Shown here: positions 15,982-24,853 of the stretch, piece by piece
Layout: each line of letters starts with the position of its first letter
Numbering within the stretch: the first letter of the stretch is position 1
NCBI GenBank assembly: GCA_029260755.1
Contig: JAJDCQ010000079.1
Span: forward strand, 1-47,706
Length of the DNA stretch: 47,706 nt
DNA from: Planctomycetota bacterium
GTDB taxonomy: Bacteria; Planctomycetota; J058; JAJDCQ01
Direction: 5' to 3'
Position numbers and translations under genes: made by a program
The notes under the pieces: generated by a model
Seen by the model: the letters and a program-made list of their open reading frames with translations, nothing else
Databases searched by the model: none
What the model was told of the DNA's origin: nothing

Positions 15982-18717
15982 GTGGCGTCGACGGTGCTGC
16001 CCAGCGGCCCGGTCCTCAGCGCCGCCGACGCGGCCCGGCTTGGCGTGGGCGTCGTCGGCGGGAAGGGCGCGCGCCTCGGCGCCCTCGTCGACCAGGGCTT
16101 CCCCGTGCCGGCCTTCTTCTGCGTCTCGACCGGCGTCGCCCGCGCGCTCCTCTTGGCGCTCGAGCCATCGCTCGGCCCCGTCATCGAGCGAATCCGGGCG
16201 ATCGCGCCGGACGACGGGCCCGCGCTCGACGCGGCGAGCCGAGACGGCGCGGCGATCATCGGCGCCGCTCGCCTCCTCGAGGCCGATCGCCGCGCGATCC
16301 TCGACGCGTTCGACGAGCGGTTCGAAGCAGACGCGCGGGTGAGCGTGCGCAGCTCCGCGCCGGGGGAAGACTCGGCCGAGCACTCGTTCGCGGGGCAGCA
16401 CGAGAGCTTCCTTCACGTCGCGCGGGACGAGGTGGTTCGCCGCGTCCTCGACTGCATCGGGTCGGGGTTCGCCTCGCGCGCCCTGGCCTATCGCCGACGC
16501 CGCGGCATCGCGGTCGACGTCGAGTCGCTCGGGCTCGCCGTCGTCGTGCAACGGATGGCCGAGGCGCGCGCGGCCGGTGTGCTCTTCACGGCCGACCCGA
16601 CGACGGGCGACCGCGGAGTCGCCGTCGTCTCGGCCGGTCTCGGGCTCGGGGAGGGCGTGGTCGCCGATCGGGTCGAGGTCGATACGGTCTGGCTCGACCG
16701 GGCGACGGGCGCGGTGCGCGAACGGCGGATTCCGACCAAGACCGCGCGGGTCGCCGCCTGCGAGCGGAGCGGGACGCGTCTCCAGTCGGTCCCTCCCGCC
16801 GAGGGAGCGGTCGCGGCGCTCGCCCCGGCGGAGCTCGCCGAGCTGCTCGCGATCGGCGAACGGATCGAGGCGCGCGCGGGCGGGGTCGCTCAGGACGTCG
16901 AGTGGGCGTTCGATACCGCCGGGGCGCTCTGGATCCTCCAGGCTCGCCCGATCACGACGCTCCCCGACCCCGACGCCGAGATCACGATCTTCGACAACGC
17001 GAACATCGTCGAGAGCTATCCCGGGGTGAGCCGACCGCTGACTTTCTCGTTCGTGCGGCCGGCCTACGGCGCGGTCTTCCGGGAGTGCCTCCGGCTCGTC
17101 GGCGTTCCGGCGGCGGCCATCGACGCCGAGAGGGAGCTGCTCGAGCGACTCGTCGGTCTCGTCGACGGGCGGATCTACTACGACATTCTCCGCTGGTACC
17201 GCATCTACGAGCTGCTCGGGCTCGAGGCCGCCCTCCCGGCGTGGGAGCGGGCGATGGGGCTGCCGCCGCGCTCGGGCTCCTCGAGCCCGGGGGGCGGCGC
17301 GTCGCTGGGGCGGGCGCGCCTCGCGTGGAGCGCCGCGAGCGTCCTCCTCACCCTCGAGCGACGGACGCGGGCGTATCTCCGGGCGCTCGACGAGGAGCTC
17401 ACCGCGCTCGGGACGCGACGCCTCGGCGAGGCCGACCCCGCGGCGATCCTCGGCTGGGTCGACCAGGCGGAGCGGCGGCTCATCGGGCCCTACGGCGTCG
17501 CCCTGCTGAACGACTTCGTCGCGCAGCAGCTCTTCGACCGCCTCGGCGGGCTCATCGAGCGCTGGGGGCTCGGCGAGCGCGATGCCACCCGGAACGAGCT
17601 CCTCTGTGGCGAGAGCGGCGTCGAGAGCGTCGCCCCGGTGCGCTCGCTCCTCGCCCTGGCGGAGGAGGTGCGCCGCTCCGCCGGTCTCCGCGCCGTCCTG
17701 GAGGCGAACGGGGACGAGGAGGCGTGGGCAGCGTTTCATCGCGACGCCGAGCTCGCCGACTTCGCGCGCGCGCTCGACCGGCACGTCGAGCTCTACGGTG
17801 ATCGGACGCTTCAGGAGCTCAAGCTCGAGACGCCTCGCCTCGACGAAGAGCCCGCGCTCGTCATCGCGATGCTTCGCAACTACGTGCGCGGGGGACAGTC
17901 GGTCGACGCGATGGAGAGGCGCGAGCGGACGATCCGCCGGGGCGCGGAGCGGCAGGTCGAGCGGCGACTCGCCGGACGTCCCTTCCGACGAGCGGCGTTT
18001 CACTGGGTGCTGCGCCACGCCCGGGCGGGCGTCCGGCGCCGGGAGAACCTTCGCCTCGGGCGGAGTCGCGCGTTCGGGATCTTCAAGCGCCTCTTCACGG
18101 CGCTCGGCGGGCGGCTCGTCGGCGAAGGACGGATCGACGTCGCGCGCGACGTCACCTGGCTCACCGTCGACGAGCTCCGGCGCGCGGCGCTCGGCGACCC
18201 GAGCGTCGACCTGCGCGAGCTCGTCCGGACGCGCCGGCGAGAGTACGAGGAGCTCGAGCAGCGTGATCCGCCGGGCCGGGTGACCGTCTCCGGCCCGATC
18301 GACGCGAGCCGGATCGTCACGGATCTCTCGGCGCGGCTCGAGCGGCCCGAGCCGGCGTCTCGTTCGGGCCCCGCGTCCGGCGTGCTCCGCGGGATCGGGT
18401 GTAGCCCGGGGCGGGTGACCGGAGCTGCCCGCGTCGTCACCCGGCCCGACCTGTCGCTGCGGATCGACGGCGAGATCCTCGTGGCGCCCATGACCGATCC
18501 CGGCTGGGTCTTCCTCATGGTCGCGGCTGGCGGGCTCGTCGCCGAGCGCGGCAGCCCGCTCTCGCACACGGCGATCATCGGGCGCGAGCTCGGGATCCCG
18601 ACGGTCGTCGCGGTCGCCGGCGCGACGCGTCGCATCGCGTCGGGGGACCGCATCACGATCGACGGGGCGGCCGGCACCGTCGTCGTCGAGCCCGGGGAAA
18701 GGAGGGACGACTCGTGA
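15982..18717 (+). CDS. PEP-synthase-like dikinase with rifampin-phosphotransferase-type layout (second of two)
   Basis: This 911-residue protein starts at GTG 15982, one base after the preceding stop. The ATP-grasp half shows VVGGKGARLG, VSVRSSAPGEDS, SFAGQHESFL, VQRMAEA, GVLFTADPTTGD and WILQARPIT. A long central region (about residues 330-790) of helices and Arg-rich segments is family-specific. The C-terminal phosphohistidine domain has ERGSPLSHTAII with the predicted catalytic His862. As in the 729-residue homologue on the minus strand, the PEP/pyruvate barrel is absent. A dikinase phosphorylating a hydroxyl of a cluster-specific substrate is therefore more likely than PEP synthesis. Its end overlaps the next gene (GTGA). 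Two such enzymes in one locus may phosphorylate different intermediates. Confidence 0.85.
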   Translation: MASTVLPSGPVLSAADAARLGVGVVGGKGARLGALVDQGFPVPAFFCVSTGVARALLLALEPSLGPVIERIRAIAPDDGPALDAASRDGAAIIGAARLLEADRRAILDAFDERFEADARVSVRSSAPGEDSAEHSFAGQHESFLHVARDEVVRRVLDCIGSGFASRALAYRRRRGIAVDVESLGLAVVVQRMAEARAAGVLFTADPTTGDRGVAVVSAGLGLGEGVVADRVEVDTVWLDRATGAVRERRIPTKTARVAACERSGTRLQSVPPAEGAVAALAPAELAELLAIGERIEARAGGVAQDVEWAFDTAGALWILQARPITTLPDPDAEITIFDNANIVESYPGVSRPLTFSFVRPAYGAVFRECLRLVGVPAAAIDAERELLERLVGLVDGRIYYDILRWYRIYELLGLEAALPAWERAMGLPPRSGSSSPGGGASLGRARLAWSAASVLLTLERRTRAYLRALDEELTALGTRRLGEADPAAILGWVDQAERRLIGPYGVALLNDFVAQQLFDRLGGLIERWGLGERDATRNELLCGESGVESVAPVRSLLALAEEVRRSAGLRAVLEANGDEEAWAAFHRDAELADFARALDRHVELYGDRTLQELKLETPRLDEEPALVIAMLRNYVRGGQSVDAMERRERTIRRGAERQVERRLAGRPFRRAAFHWVLRHARAGVRRRENLRLGRSRAFGIFKRLFTALGGRLVGEGRIDVARDVTWLTVDELRRAALGDPSVDLRELVRTRRREYEELEQRDPPGRVTVSGPIDASRIVTDLSARLERPEPASRSGPASGVLRGIGCSPGRVTGAARVVTRPDLSLRIDGEILVAPMTDPGWVFLMVAAGGLVAERGSPLSHTAIIGRELGIPTVVAVAGATRRIASGDRITIDGAAGTVVVEPGERRDDS

Positions 18718-19826
18718 GGATGGTCCGGATCGATCTCGATGACGCCGCGGCGATGGACCGGTTCGTCGAGGTGCCCTGGCGGATCTACCCGGGCCGGCAC
18801 CGGTGGATCCCCCCGCTCCGGGTGAGCGTCCTCGCTCACCTCGACCCGGCGCGGAGCCTGTTCTTTCGCCACGGGAAGGCGGCGGCGTTCCTCTGCGAGG
18901 ACGAGGCCGGCGAGCCGGTCGGGCGCGTCGTCGCGTCGGTCGACGAGGCGCGCCCCGACGGCGACCGCGTCGGGCAGCTCGGCTTCCTCGAGATGGTCGA
19001 CTCCGAGGATGTCGCCCGGGCCCTCCTCGACGCGGCCGAGGCGTGGGTCGGCGCCGAGGGCCGGAGCGAGATCCACGGCCCGATCGACCTGTCCATCTTC
19101 CGCGGCTACCGGCTTCAGACCGAAGGCTTCAAGACCGACCCCTTCGTCGGGGAGCCGCGCGCCCCGAGCTACTACCACGAGCGTCTCGAGGCGGCCGGCT
19201 ACGAGCGGCACGCGAGCTGGGCGAGCTGGGACATCCAGGGAAGCTGGGCCGAGCGCCTCGACCGGGCGAGTCGGGTCGCCCTCGCCCTCGCCCGGCGGCG
19301 CCAGGGGGATCCCTACGTGGCGGTGTGGGGGAACATCGGGCAGTTCGAGGCCTGGCTCCGCCGGATCCACGCGGCGCTGCTCGAGACCTGGCGCGACAAC
19401 TACGGGTTCTCGGAGATCGACGCCGACGAGCTCGCCCAGACCCTGTCCGGGCTCGGGGCGTTCACGACCGAGAAGCTGTTCGGGCACTACGAGACGCCCG
19501 AGGGCGAGGTGGTCGCGGTCGCCATGGCGCTCCTCGACAAGGCCGAGACGCTGACGAGGATGGACGGCGACGGCACCAAGGCCATGCAGCTCGCGACGGC
19601 GCGGACGAGCCGGGTGATCTTCTACACCTTCGCGATCGTTCCGGAGCACCGGCAGACCGCGCTCGCCTACCGACTCTTCGCCGCGGGGACGGCCTACTGC
19701 CTCCGCGAGGGGATCGAGCACGTCTACGGGGCGCTCGTCCGCGAGGGGCGCGGTCGCACCGTCTACGACCACGTCGCGCCGGCGAGCCGGCGCTACGCGA
19801 TCTACCGCAAGGTGCTGGCGTCGTGA
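18714..19826 (+). CDS. GNAT-superfamily-like acyltransferase
   Basis: This is a 370-residue protein; GTG 18714 overlaps the upstream stop and ATG 18720 is an alternative. It begins with the pattern FVEVPWRIYPGRHRWIPPLR followed by FFRHGKAAAFLCEDE-x5-VGRVVA, typical of a family of 370-390-residue proteins with two GNAT-like halves. The middle has GPIDLSIFRGYRLQTEGFKT and PSYYHERLEAAGYE. The C-terminal half has VIFYTFAIVPEHRQTALAYRLF, which resembles the acetyl-CoA-binding A motif. The family is usually annotated as N-acetyltransferase with unknown substrate. In this cluster it may acylate the amine produced by the aminotransferase-reductase. That role is an inference from order and coupling, not from residues seen. 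Confidence 0.7.
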   Translation: MRMVRIDLDDAAAMDRFVEVPWRIYPGRHRWIPPLRVSVLAHLDPARSLFFRHGKAAAFLCEDEAGEPVGRVVASVDEARPDGDRVGQLGFLEMVDSEDVARALLDAAEAWVGAEGRSEIHGPIDLSIFRGYRLQTEGFKTDPFVGEPRAPSYYHERLEAAGYERHASWASWDIQGSWAERLDRASRVALALARRRQGDPYVAVWGNIGQFEAWLRRIHAALLETWRDNYGFSEIDADELAQTLSGLGAFTTEKLFGHYETPEGEVVAVAMALLDKAETLTRMDGDGTKAMQLATARTSRVIFYTFAIVPEHRQTALAYRLFAAGTAYCLREGIEHVYGALVREGRGRTVYDHVAPASRRYAIYRKVLAS

Positions 19827-20833
19827 CGACGGCGAGCGCCCCCGAGGTCCCGACTGATCCCAGCAGGACCCCTCGCGCGACCCGGATCGGGCGGATCGGG
19901 TCGTACCTGAACGCGCAGTTTCCGCCGGTCGTCTACATCCTGCTCGGATCGGCGAGCTTCGCGAGCACCCACTTCGGGCTTCAGGCGCTCGCGGGCGACG
20001 GGGTGCTCCGGGTGACGTGGCGGATGGTCGCGGGCGCCGCGACCGTCGTGCTCATCATGCTGCTCATGCGCGTCTACGACGAGCTGAAGGACGTCGACGA
20101 CGACCGCCGCCTGGCGGCCGCCGGCGATCCCAAGTATCTCGAGCGACCGATCGTGACCGGTCTCGTCCGCGAGGACGACCTCCGCGCCCTGCGCTGGGTC
20201 GTGACCCTGCTCCTCGCCGCGATCAACTTCCCCCTCGGCGTGCCGTGGCCGCTCGCGGCCTTCGGCGTCGTGATGCTCTACGCCTGGCTGACCTACCGGT
20301 GGTTCTTCTGGCCGGCGGTGAAGCGCCACCTCCTCCTCGCCTTCGCGACCCACAACCCGCTCGGGCTGGTCGTGAGCGGCTACGTGACCGCCGTCTACGT
20401 GGCCGACTTCGGGGCGGACGGTCTCTCGGGGTGGGCGTTCGTCCTCATCGTGGGGCTCTGGACGCCGCTCGGCGCATGGGAGACCTCCCGCAAGCTCCGT
20501 CACCCCGACGACGAGACCGACTACGCCACCTACTCGAAGGTGCTCGGCCCCCGGGTCGCGGGCGTCATCCCGATCGTCCTCGTCGCGGCGAGCGTCGCCT
20601 GCCTCGTCCCGTTCGCGCGGCAGGCCGGGCTCTCGTGGATCTACCCGGGGATCCTCATCGCCGCCGCGCTCGCCCCGATCGCCGGCTGCGGCTGGTACCT
20701 CCTCGCGCCGCCGCGGGGGACGGCGCCCGTCCGACCGCTCGCCGAGGTCTACATGCTGACGGTGTCGATCGGGCTGACCGTCGCGCTCGCGGTCGCCCGC
20801 GGCGTGGAGTCGTCACCCTCCCTCGACGGGTGA
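19823..20833 (+). CDS. UbiA-family prenyltransferase
   Basis: This 336-residue multi-pass membrane protein starts at GTG 19823 overlapping the previous stop. About eight hydrophobic helices are visible. The two Asp-rich motifs that bind Mg-diphosphate are present in family positions: DELKDVDDD (residues 86-94) between the second and third helices, and SRKLRHPDDETDY (222-234) later. UbiA enzymes move a prenyl chain from its diphosphate to an acceptor in the membrane. The first motif is DExKD rather than the NDxxD of UbiA/MenA, which fits more distant members of the superfamily. The acceptor could be the amine or head group of the cluster lipid. Its 3' end overlaps the HSP90-like gene on the other strand by 21 bases. 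Confidence 0.8.
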   Translation: MTTASAPEVPTDPSRTPRATRIGRIGSYLNAQFPPVVYILLGSASFASTHFGLQALAGDGVLRVTWRMVAGAATVVLIMLLMRVYDELKDVDDDRRLAAAGDPKYLERPIVTGLVREDDLRALRWVVTLLLAAINFPLGVPWPLAAFGVVMLYAWLTYRWFFWPAVKRHLLLAFATHNPLGLVVSGYVTAVYVADFGADGLSGWAFVLIVGLWTPLGAWETSRKLRHPDDETDYATYSKVLGPRVAGVIPIVLVAASVACLVPFARQAGLSWIYPGILIAAALAPIAGCGWYLLAPPRGTAPVRPLAEVYMLTVSIGLTVALAVARGVESSPSLDG

Positions 20834-22756
20834 TTCCTCGTCCTCCGAGGTGAGCGATTCGAGGAGACCCCGGCGCATGTCTCCGAAGAGGCGCTTCGCG
20901 ACGGTGCGAAACAGGCGACTCTGCGGCGCGAGCAGACGCTGGCACCGGCCGAGCTCGTGGGCGAGGAAGCTCAGAGCAAAGTGGCCACGGTTTGGGTCCT
21001 CGCTGACCAGCAGTCGCTCGATCAGCGGATGGTCCTTACGTATGCCGAGGATGAGGCGCCCCAGCTCCTCATGTGGCGTCGCGGCGCCGTCGACCAGCCT
21101 GCCGAGATCGTCGAAGAGACCGGTCGTCGCCCGCAGGGTCTCCCCGTCGACCGTGAAGAACGCGGTGGAGATCGTCTGCGCAGGGAGGTGGAGATTGGTC
21201 CGCACGGCGTCGAGGACCGTGGGATGACGGAGGAGGATGTCGAGCTCGTCGGCGAACGCCCGCTCGGCCGGGCGAAGCTCCAGCGGCGAGAGGACCCTCG
21301 TCTTCGGGGCGACCGCGTCCCGATCCACGACCCCGCGTTCGACGAGCGAGGTGATCACCTCGGGATGGTCGTCGATCTCGTCGAGGTCGACGACCGAGTC
21401 GTGCCCGAAGACCTCGCCGAAGATGTGCGCGTGGAGGTCGGGCGCGCCTCGCGCGAGGGCACGGGTGTGGGGGACGACGACGAAGTCGTGCCGAAACTGC
21501 CCGGCGAGCCAGCGGGTGTTGCGTTCCCGGGGGGAGAGGAAGACCGGGAGGTCGGCGCTCTTGAGGGTGGCGAGGTCCCGAAGTGAGAAGTATCCCCTCC
21601 TTCCAGCGATCCGGTGGACCTTCGCATCCGCGAGGAGCCTCACCAGCCCGTCGCGTCCGGCGCCGCGGGCTCCGGCGGCTCTCGACCCTCCGTCGCCGTC
21701 ACTGGCCGCGGCGATGTGGCGTGACAGGCGACTCGCCAGGGCGTATTGGTTCGCGACGATCAGATCCCGCTCGTCGTCGAGGTCCAGCGCCTTCTCGAGA
21801 TGGAGCGCGAGGTGATCGGCGAGCTCTTCGGCCAGGACGTCGACGAGACGCCGGAACGCGTGGTCCACGAAGAAGGCGTCGCGACCGATCGTGAGTTGAA
21901 GCTCGTTCGAGTTGATCGTGACTCGAACGTTCTGGACCACCGGCACGGCGCCGCGACGGAAGTCGCGCAGGTCGCCGTGGACGGCACGTCCGCCGGCCGC
22001 GATGAACTCGAGCGGGGCGTCGATCACGTGCTCGTACTTGTTGAGGACGGTGACGCGGGGGCGGGCACCCGGGCTCGGGTCGAGCAGTCCGCGGAGGCCG
22101 TCCCGGTCGAACGCGTGGACGTCACCGAGGCCCTCCTTCGCCCAGATCGACTCGAACGGCTCCCCGTCCACGACGACGGTGCACGGGTAGTGGCGGAGGC
22201 TTCGCCGGGCGTGCTCGAGACACCGGGCCGATGATCCGTCGCGGTCGAACATCACCTCGACCTTCGTCGAGAAGGGCGGGAGCTCCGCGAGGACGCGCGA
22301 CTCGAGGCGAGGCCGCTCCCCGGGCGTGGTCACCTCGAACCGAAGCTCGACGGCGCAGCCCGCGCAGCGCGTGGTCACCGCGACGCACCGCGTGCCGAGG
22401 GCGGGATTGAACACCGAGAAGAAGCCGATCCCGAACGTACCGAGCTTCCGGGGATCGTCGCTCTTGTCGGTGCCGCCGAGCGTGACGAGGAGCTCGAGTC
22501 GCTCGGGTCCCATCCCCTCTCCCCAGTCCGTGATGGTGATCGAGCGCGACGTGGTGTCGATCTTCGCGAGGCGGTCCTTCCAGGCGGTCTCGGGCGGGTA
22601 GCTGTCGAGGAAGTTCTGGATCAGCTCCGAGAAGCCGCGGCCGGCGCTCCCGCCGAACTGACGAGCGATCAGCTTGCGCCAGGCTTCGTCGACGTCGATC
22701 TCCAGGCCTCGAGGCAGGTGGTGCGTCTCGAGGACAGTCTGCTCTTCGGGTCGCAT
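20813..22756 (-). CDS. HSP90-like (GHKL) ATPase, shorter-region partner A
   Basis: This 647-residue protein resembles HtpG/Hsp90 at the N-terminal nucleotide-binding domain. It has the N-box ELIQNFLDS (Glu44, Asn48), DWGEGMG (Asp77-Gly81) and the lid glycines GTFGIGFFS (107-115). A middle domain (about 180-330) follows with VQNVRVTINSNELQLTIGRDAFF, like the DUF/HSP90 catalytic-loop region. The C-terminal 300 residues include HELGRC near residue 600, but the surrounding region is not recognisable and I would not call a peptidase. A good ribosome-binding site (AAGGAG at 22772-22767) precedes ATG 22756. It is the second gene of a two-gene operon with the other HSP90-like protein. It is predicted to be a cytoplasmic ATP-driven chaperone or switch. 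It is not the housekeeping HtpG, because the C-terminal domain differs. Confidence 0.85.
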   Translation of the reverse strand: MRPEEQTVLETHHLPRGLEIDVDEAWRKLIARQFGGSAGRGFSELIQNFLDSYPPETAWKDRLAKIDTTSRSITITDWGEGMGPERLELLVTLGGTDKSDDPRKLGTFGIGFFSVFNPALGTRCVAVTTRCAGCAVELRFEVTTPGERPRLESRVLAELPPFSTKVEVMFDRDGSSARCLEHARRSLRHYPCTVVVDGEPFESIWAKEGLGDVHAFDRDGLRGLLDPSPGARPRVTVLNKYEHVIDAPLEFIAAGGRAVHGDLRDFRRGAVPVVQNVRVTINSNELQLTIGRDAFFVDHAFRRLVDVLAEELADHLALHLEKALDLDDERDLIVANQYALASRLSRHIAAASDGDGGSRAAGARGAGRDGLVRLLADAKVHRIAGRRGYFSLRDLATLKSADLPVFLSPRERNTRWLAGQFRHDFVVVPHTRALARGAPDLHAHIFGEVFGHDSVVDLDEIDDHPEVITSLVERGVVDRDAVAPKTRVLSPLELRPAERAFADELDILLRHPTVLDAVRTNLHLPAQTISTAFFTVDGETLRATTGLFDDLGRLVDGAATPHEELGRLILGIRKDHPLIERLLVSEDPNRGHFALSFLAHELGRCQRLLAPQSRLFRTVAKRLFGDMRRGLLESLTSEDEESPVEGG

Positions 22757-22775
22757 GGTGCCGTGACTCCTTCTT

Positions 22776-22801
22776 GGCTCCGGTCGTGGGCTCCGGTCGT
22801 G
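22776..22801. repeat. Tandem 13-base duplication between the two HSP90-like genes
   Basis: GGCTCCGGTCGTG occurs twice head to tail (22776-22788, 22789-22801) in the 48-base gap between the stop of the upstream gene and the ribosome-binding site of the downstream gene. No function is evident; replication slippage is the simplest origin. Confidence 0.6.
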
Positions 22802-22804
22802 GGC

Positions 22805-24709
22805 TCACTCGAGTCGCTCGTCGCCGAGATCGAGGAGGAAGTCGCGGAGGCCGTTCGAGGGTGGCCGGCGTTCGTCGCCGACGGGACGGTCGGCCTTGCC
22901 CGCGGGCGCCGCGCACTTCCCCAGGGCGTCGAGGATGAGGATCTCCTCGCGGGCCGTCTCCGAGAGGTGCTCGAGGACGCGGTGGTTCGGATCGGTCAAC
23001 ACCATGGCGAGTCCCCAGTGGCCCGCGAGGGCCGGGGCCCTCTCGGAGAGGGCGAGGAGACGCCGAACCTCGGGGTGGTGAAGGTTGCAGACGACCACGT
23101 CTCCTCGCACGAGGAACCGGTGTGACAGGCACGGCGTGCGCCCGTCGGGGCCGACGAGCCAGCTCACCCTCCAGCGGAGCCGGGCGACATCGTGACGGGC
23201 GCTGCGGGCCTCGTCGGTCGATCCAACGAGCCGGCCGAGGGCTGACTCGGCCCGGGCGAATCGGGGCCGCGTCCTCGTGGTGAGCTCGTTCGTCGACCGG
23301 CGACCCGCGGCGATCGCGTCGGGGTGGAAGCGAAGGTGCTCCTCGAAACGGCGCTCCTGAGCGCCGAGGGCTGGCGTGACGCCGCGCGGCGCCTCGATGA
23401 CGACATCGGTGAGCCCGAGATTCACGAGCACGCGTTGGAAACGGACCCGCAAGAGGTCGAGGCCGCCGAAGGGCTGGTCCCGCGAGAGGACGGGCGCATC
23501 GAAGACCGAGTAGTCGACCCCGGCGCAGCCTGGCCCCTCGAGGTAGAGGACTCCGGTCCGCTCGGCGACCTGCTCGAGCTCGCGCAGCGTCCGGCGAGCT
23601 CCGTTGACCTCTCGGAACGCCGGGATCGTCTTGCAGAGATTCGCGGCGTTGGTCGGGTGGGGGAGCAGGGCGCAGACGATGTCGTCGACCTCGTCGGTCC
23701 GGGCGCCGAGCGTCTCGAGCGTGCCGTCGAGGTATGCGTCGCGGAGCTCGACCAGCCAGACGGGGAGGAGCCGTTCACGAATCCTCTCGGTGATCGGTCC
23801 AAGGATGGGCTCGTTCCGGAGGCAGTGTCGTCCGAAGGGAAGCTCGAACGCGGCGCCGTCCAGGCGGACGCGGAGGTGGGGGAGCTGGATCGGCTCGCCG
23901 GCGAGATCCCTCGACACGAGATCCAGCGCGTCCGTCACGAGGACCCGGCTCTGATAGAGCTCGTGCACGGGAACGCCGAGTCCGAGGGTCACATCGAACC
24001 GGTTGCCTCCGACGTCGAGGCGGTAGGACCGGCCGACTCGCCCCGAGCTGCCGCGCCAGTCCTCGTGGATCGAGACGACGGGCGAGGGTCCGTGGCCTTC
24101 GCCGTGAAGGATGATCTCGAGCGGGAGATGTCGGACGTATCGAACGAGGATGCGGCGGAGTCCGCGCAGCTCGTTGTCGAGGTCGGCCTCACGCCCGCCT
24201 CCGAACGTCACGTCGAAGCGAGTGCCGGGCTCGGCGACGGGCTCGACCCGCTCGAGCTCGATCGGGCGTTCGTCGAGGAGCGAGCCGGTGGTGGCGCGCC
24301 AGCACTCGGCTCCGGTCGACGTGGTGACCGAGAAGCCGCACTGACCCGGGATCGCGGCGACGCTGAGCTTTCCGATGCCGTGGCGTCCGACGGTCCGCCC
24401 GCCCTCGGTCTTCCGGGACCGAAAGACGGTCAGGAAGTCGATGAGACCCTGGCGGTCCATCCCGTGACCGTCATCGATCACGGTGATCGTGACGAGTCGG
24501 CCGGTGGCGTCCCTCCGACCTCGAATCCAGACGTGCGAGGCCTGGGCGTCATGAGCGTTCGTCACGTACTCCCGGATCCACTCCCTCGGGTCGGTGAACT
24601 GAGTGCACATGTCGCGCTTGAGGTGTCTCCGGTCCGCCTTCACCCCTTCGGCGGTCAGTCGGCTCAACCGCGCCTCGAGGGACTCCCGCTGGCTCTCGTC
24701 AGGGCGCAT
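22805..24709 (-). CDS. HSP90-like (GHKL) ATPase, partner B, first gene of the operon
   Basis: This 634-residue protein starts at ATG 24709 behind GAGAGGAG. The GHKL ATP-binding residues are clear: N-box REYVTNAHDA (Glu47, Asn51), VIDDGHGM (Asp79/80, Gly81-83) and GRHGIGKLS (108-116). After the ATPase domain comes a middle region with VLVTDALDL and VIEAPRGV, and a C-terminal part with HPEVRRLLAL, which is often seen in HSP90-like ATPases of unknown role. The extreme C-terminus is charged and disordered. It differs from its neighbour in sequence, so the pair is unlikely to be a recent duplication and may form a heteromer. Its promoter region is shared with the divergent sigma-factor gene, a layout suggesting common control. 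Confidence 0.85.
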   Translation of the reverse strand: MRPDESQRESLEARLSRLTAEGVKADRRHLKRDMCTQFTDPREWIREYVTNAHDAQASHVWIRGRRDATGRLVTITVIDDGHGMDRQGLIDFLTVFRSRKTEGGRTVGRHGIGKLSVAAIPGQCGFSVTTSTGAECWRATTGSLLDERPIELERVEPVAEPGTRFDVTFGGGREADLDNELRGLRRILVRYVRHLPLEIILHGEGHGPSPVVSIHEDWRGSSGRVGRSYRLDVGGNRFDVTLGLGVPVHELYQSRVLVTDALDLVSRDLAGEPIQLPHLRVRLDGAAFELPFGRHCLRNEPILGPITERIRERLLPVWLVELRDAYLDGTLETLGARTDEVDDIVCALLPHPTNAANLCKTIPAFREVNGARRTLRELEQVAERTGVLYLEGPGCAGVDYSVFDAPVLSRDQPFGGLDLLRVRFQRVLVNLGLTDVVIEAPRGVTPALGAQERRFEEHLRFHPDAIAAGRRSTNELTTRTRPRFARAESALGRLVGSTDEARSARHDVARLRWRVSWLVGPDGRTPCLSHRFLVRGDVVVCNLHHPEVRRLLALSERAPALAGHWGLAMVLTDPNHRVLEHLSETAREEILILDALGKCAAPAGKADRPVGDERRPPSNGLRDFLLDLGDERLE

Positions 24710-24853
24710 CGATTCTCCTCTCGCTGGCCTCACACCCCGATTCGTCGGCGCCGGGCGTCCCGGACGCGGATTCTCGAAACGCCGCCAGTTGTTCGTCAGT
24801 CCCTGGGATGCGATGCTCGGAGGCGACCGGGCGGATCCTGGGGAGCGGCTGAC
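24710..24853. promoter_or_regulatory. Divergent control region between the HSP90-like operon and the sigma/kinase genes
   Basis: These 144 bases between two divergent start codons hold the ribosome-binding sites of both genes (GAGAGGAG for the minus gene, GGGGAG at 24840-24845 for the plus gene). No confident -35/-10 pair could be assigned on either strand. An autoregulated promoter of the encoded ECF-type sigma factor would be expected here. Confidence 0.4.

Noticed and set aside
15901..18567. An 888-codon minus-strand frame opposite the second dikinase
   Set aside because: Its composition is that of antisense of G+C-rich coding DNA and it has no recognisable motif; the dikinase is clear on the plus strand.
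15982..18717. Annotation of the 911-residue protein as true PEP synthase
   Set aside because: The PEP/pyruvate TIM-barrel domain is missing and the central region is unrelated; the name would mislead about the reaction.
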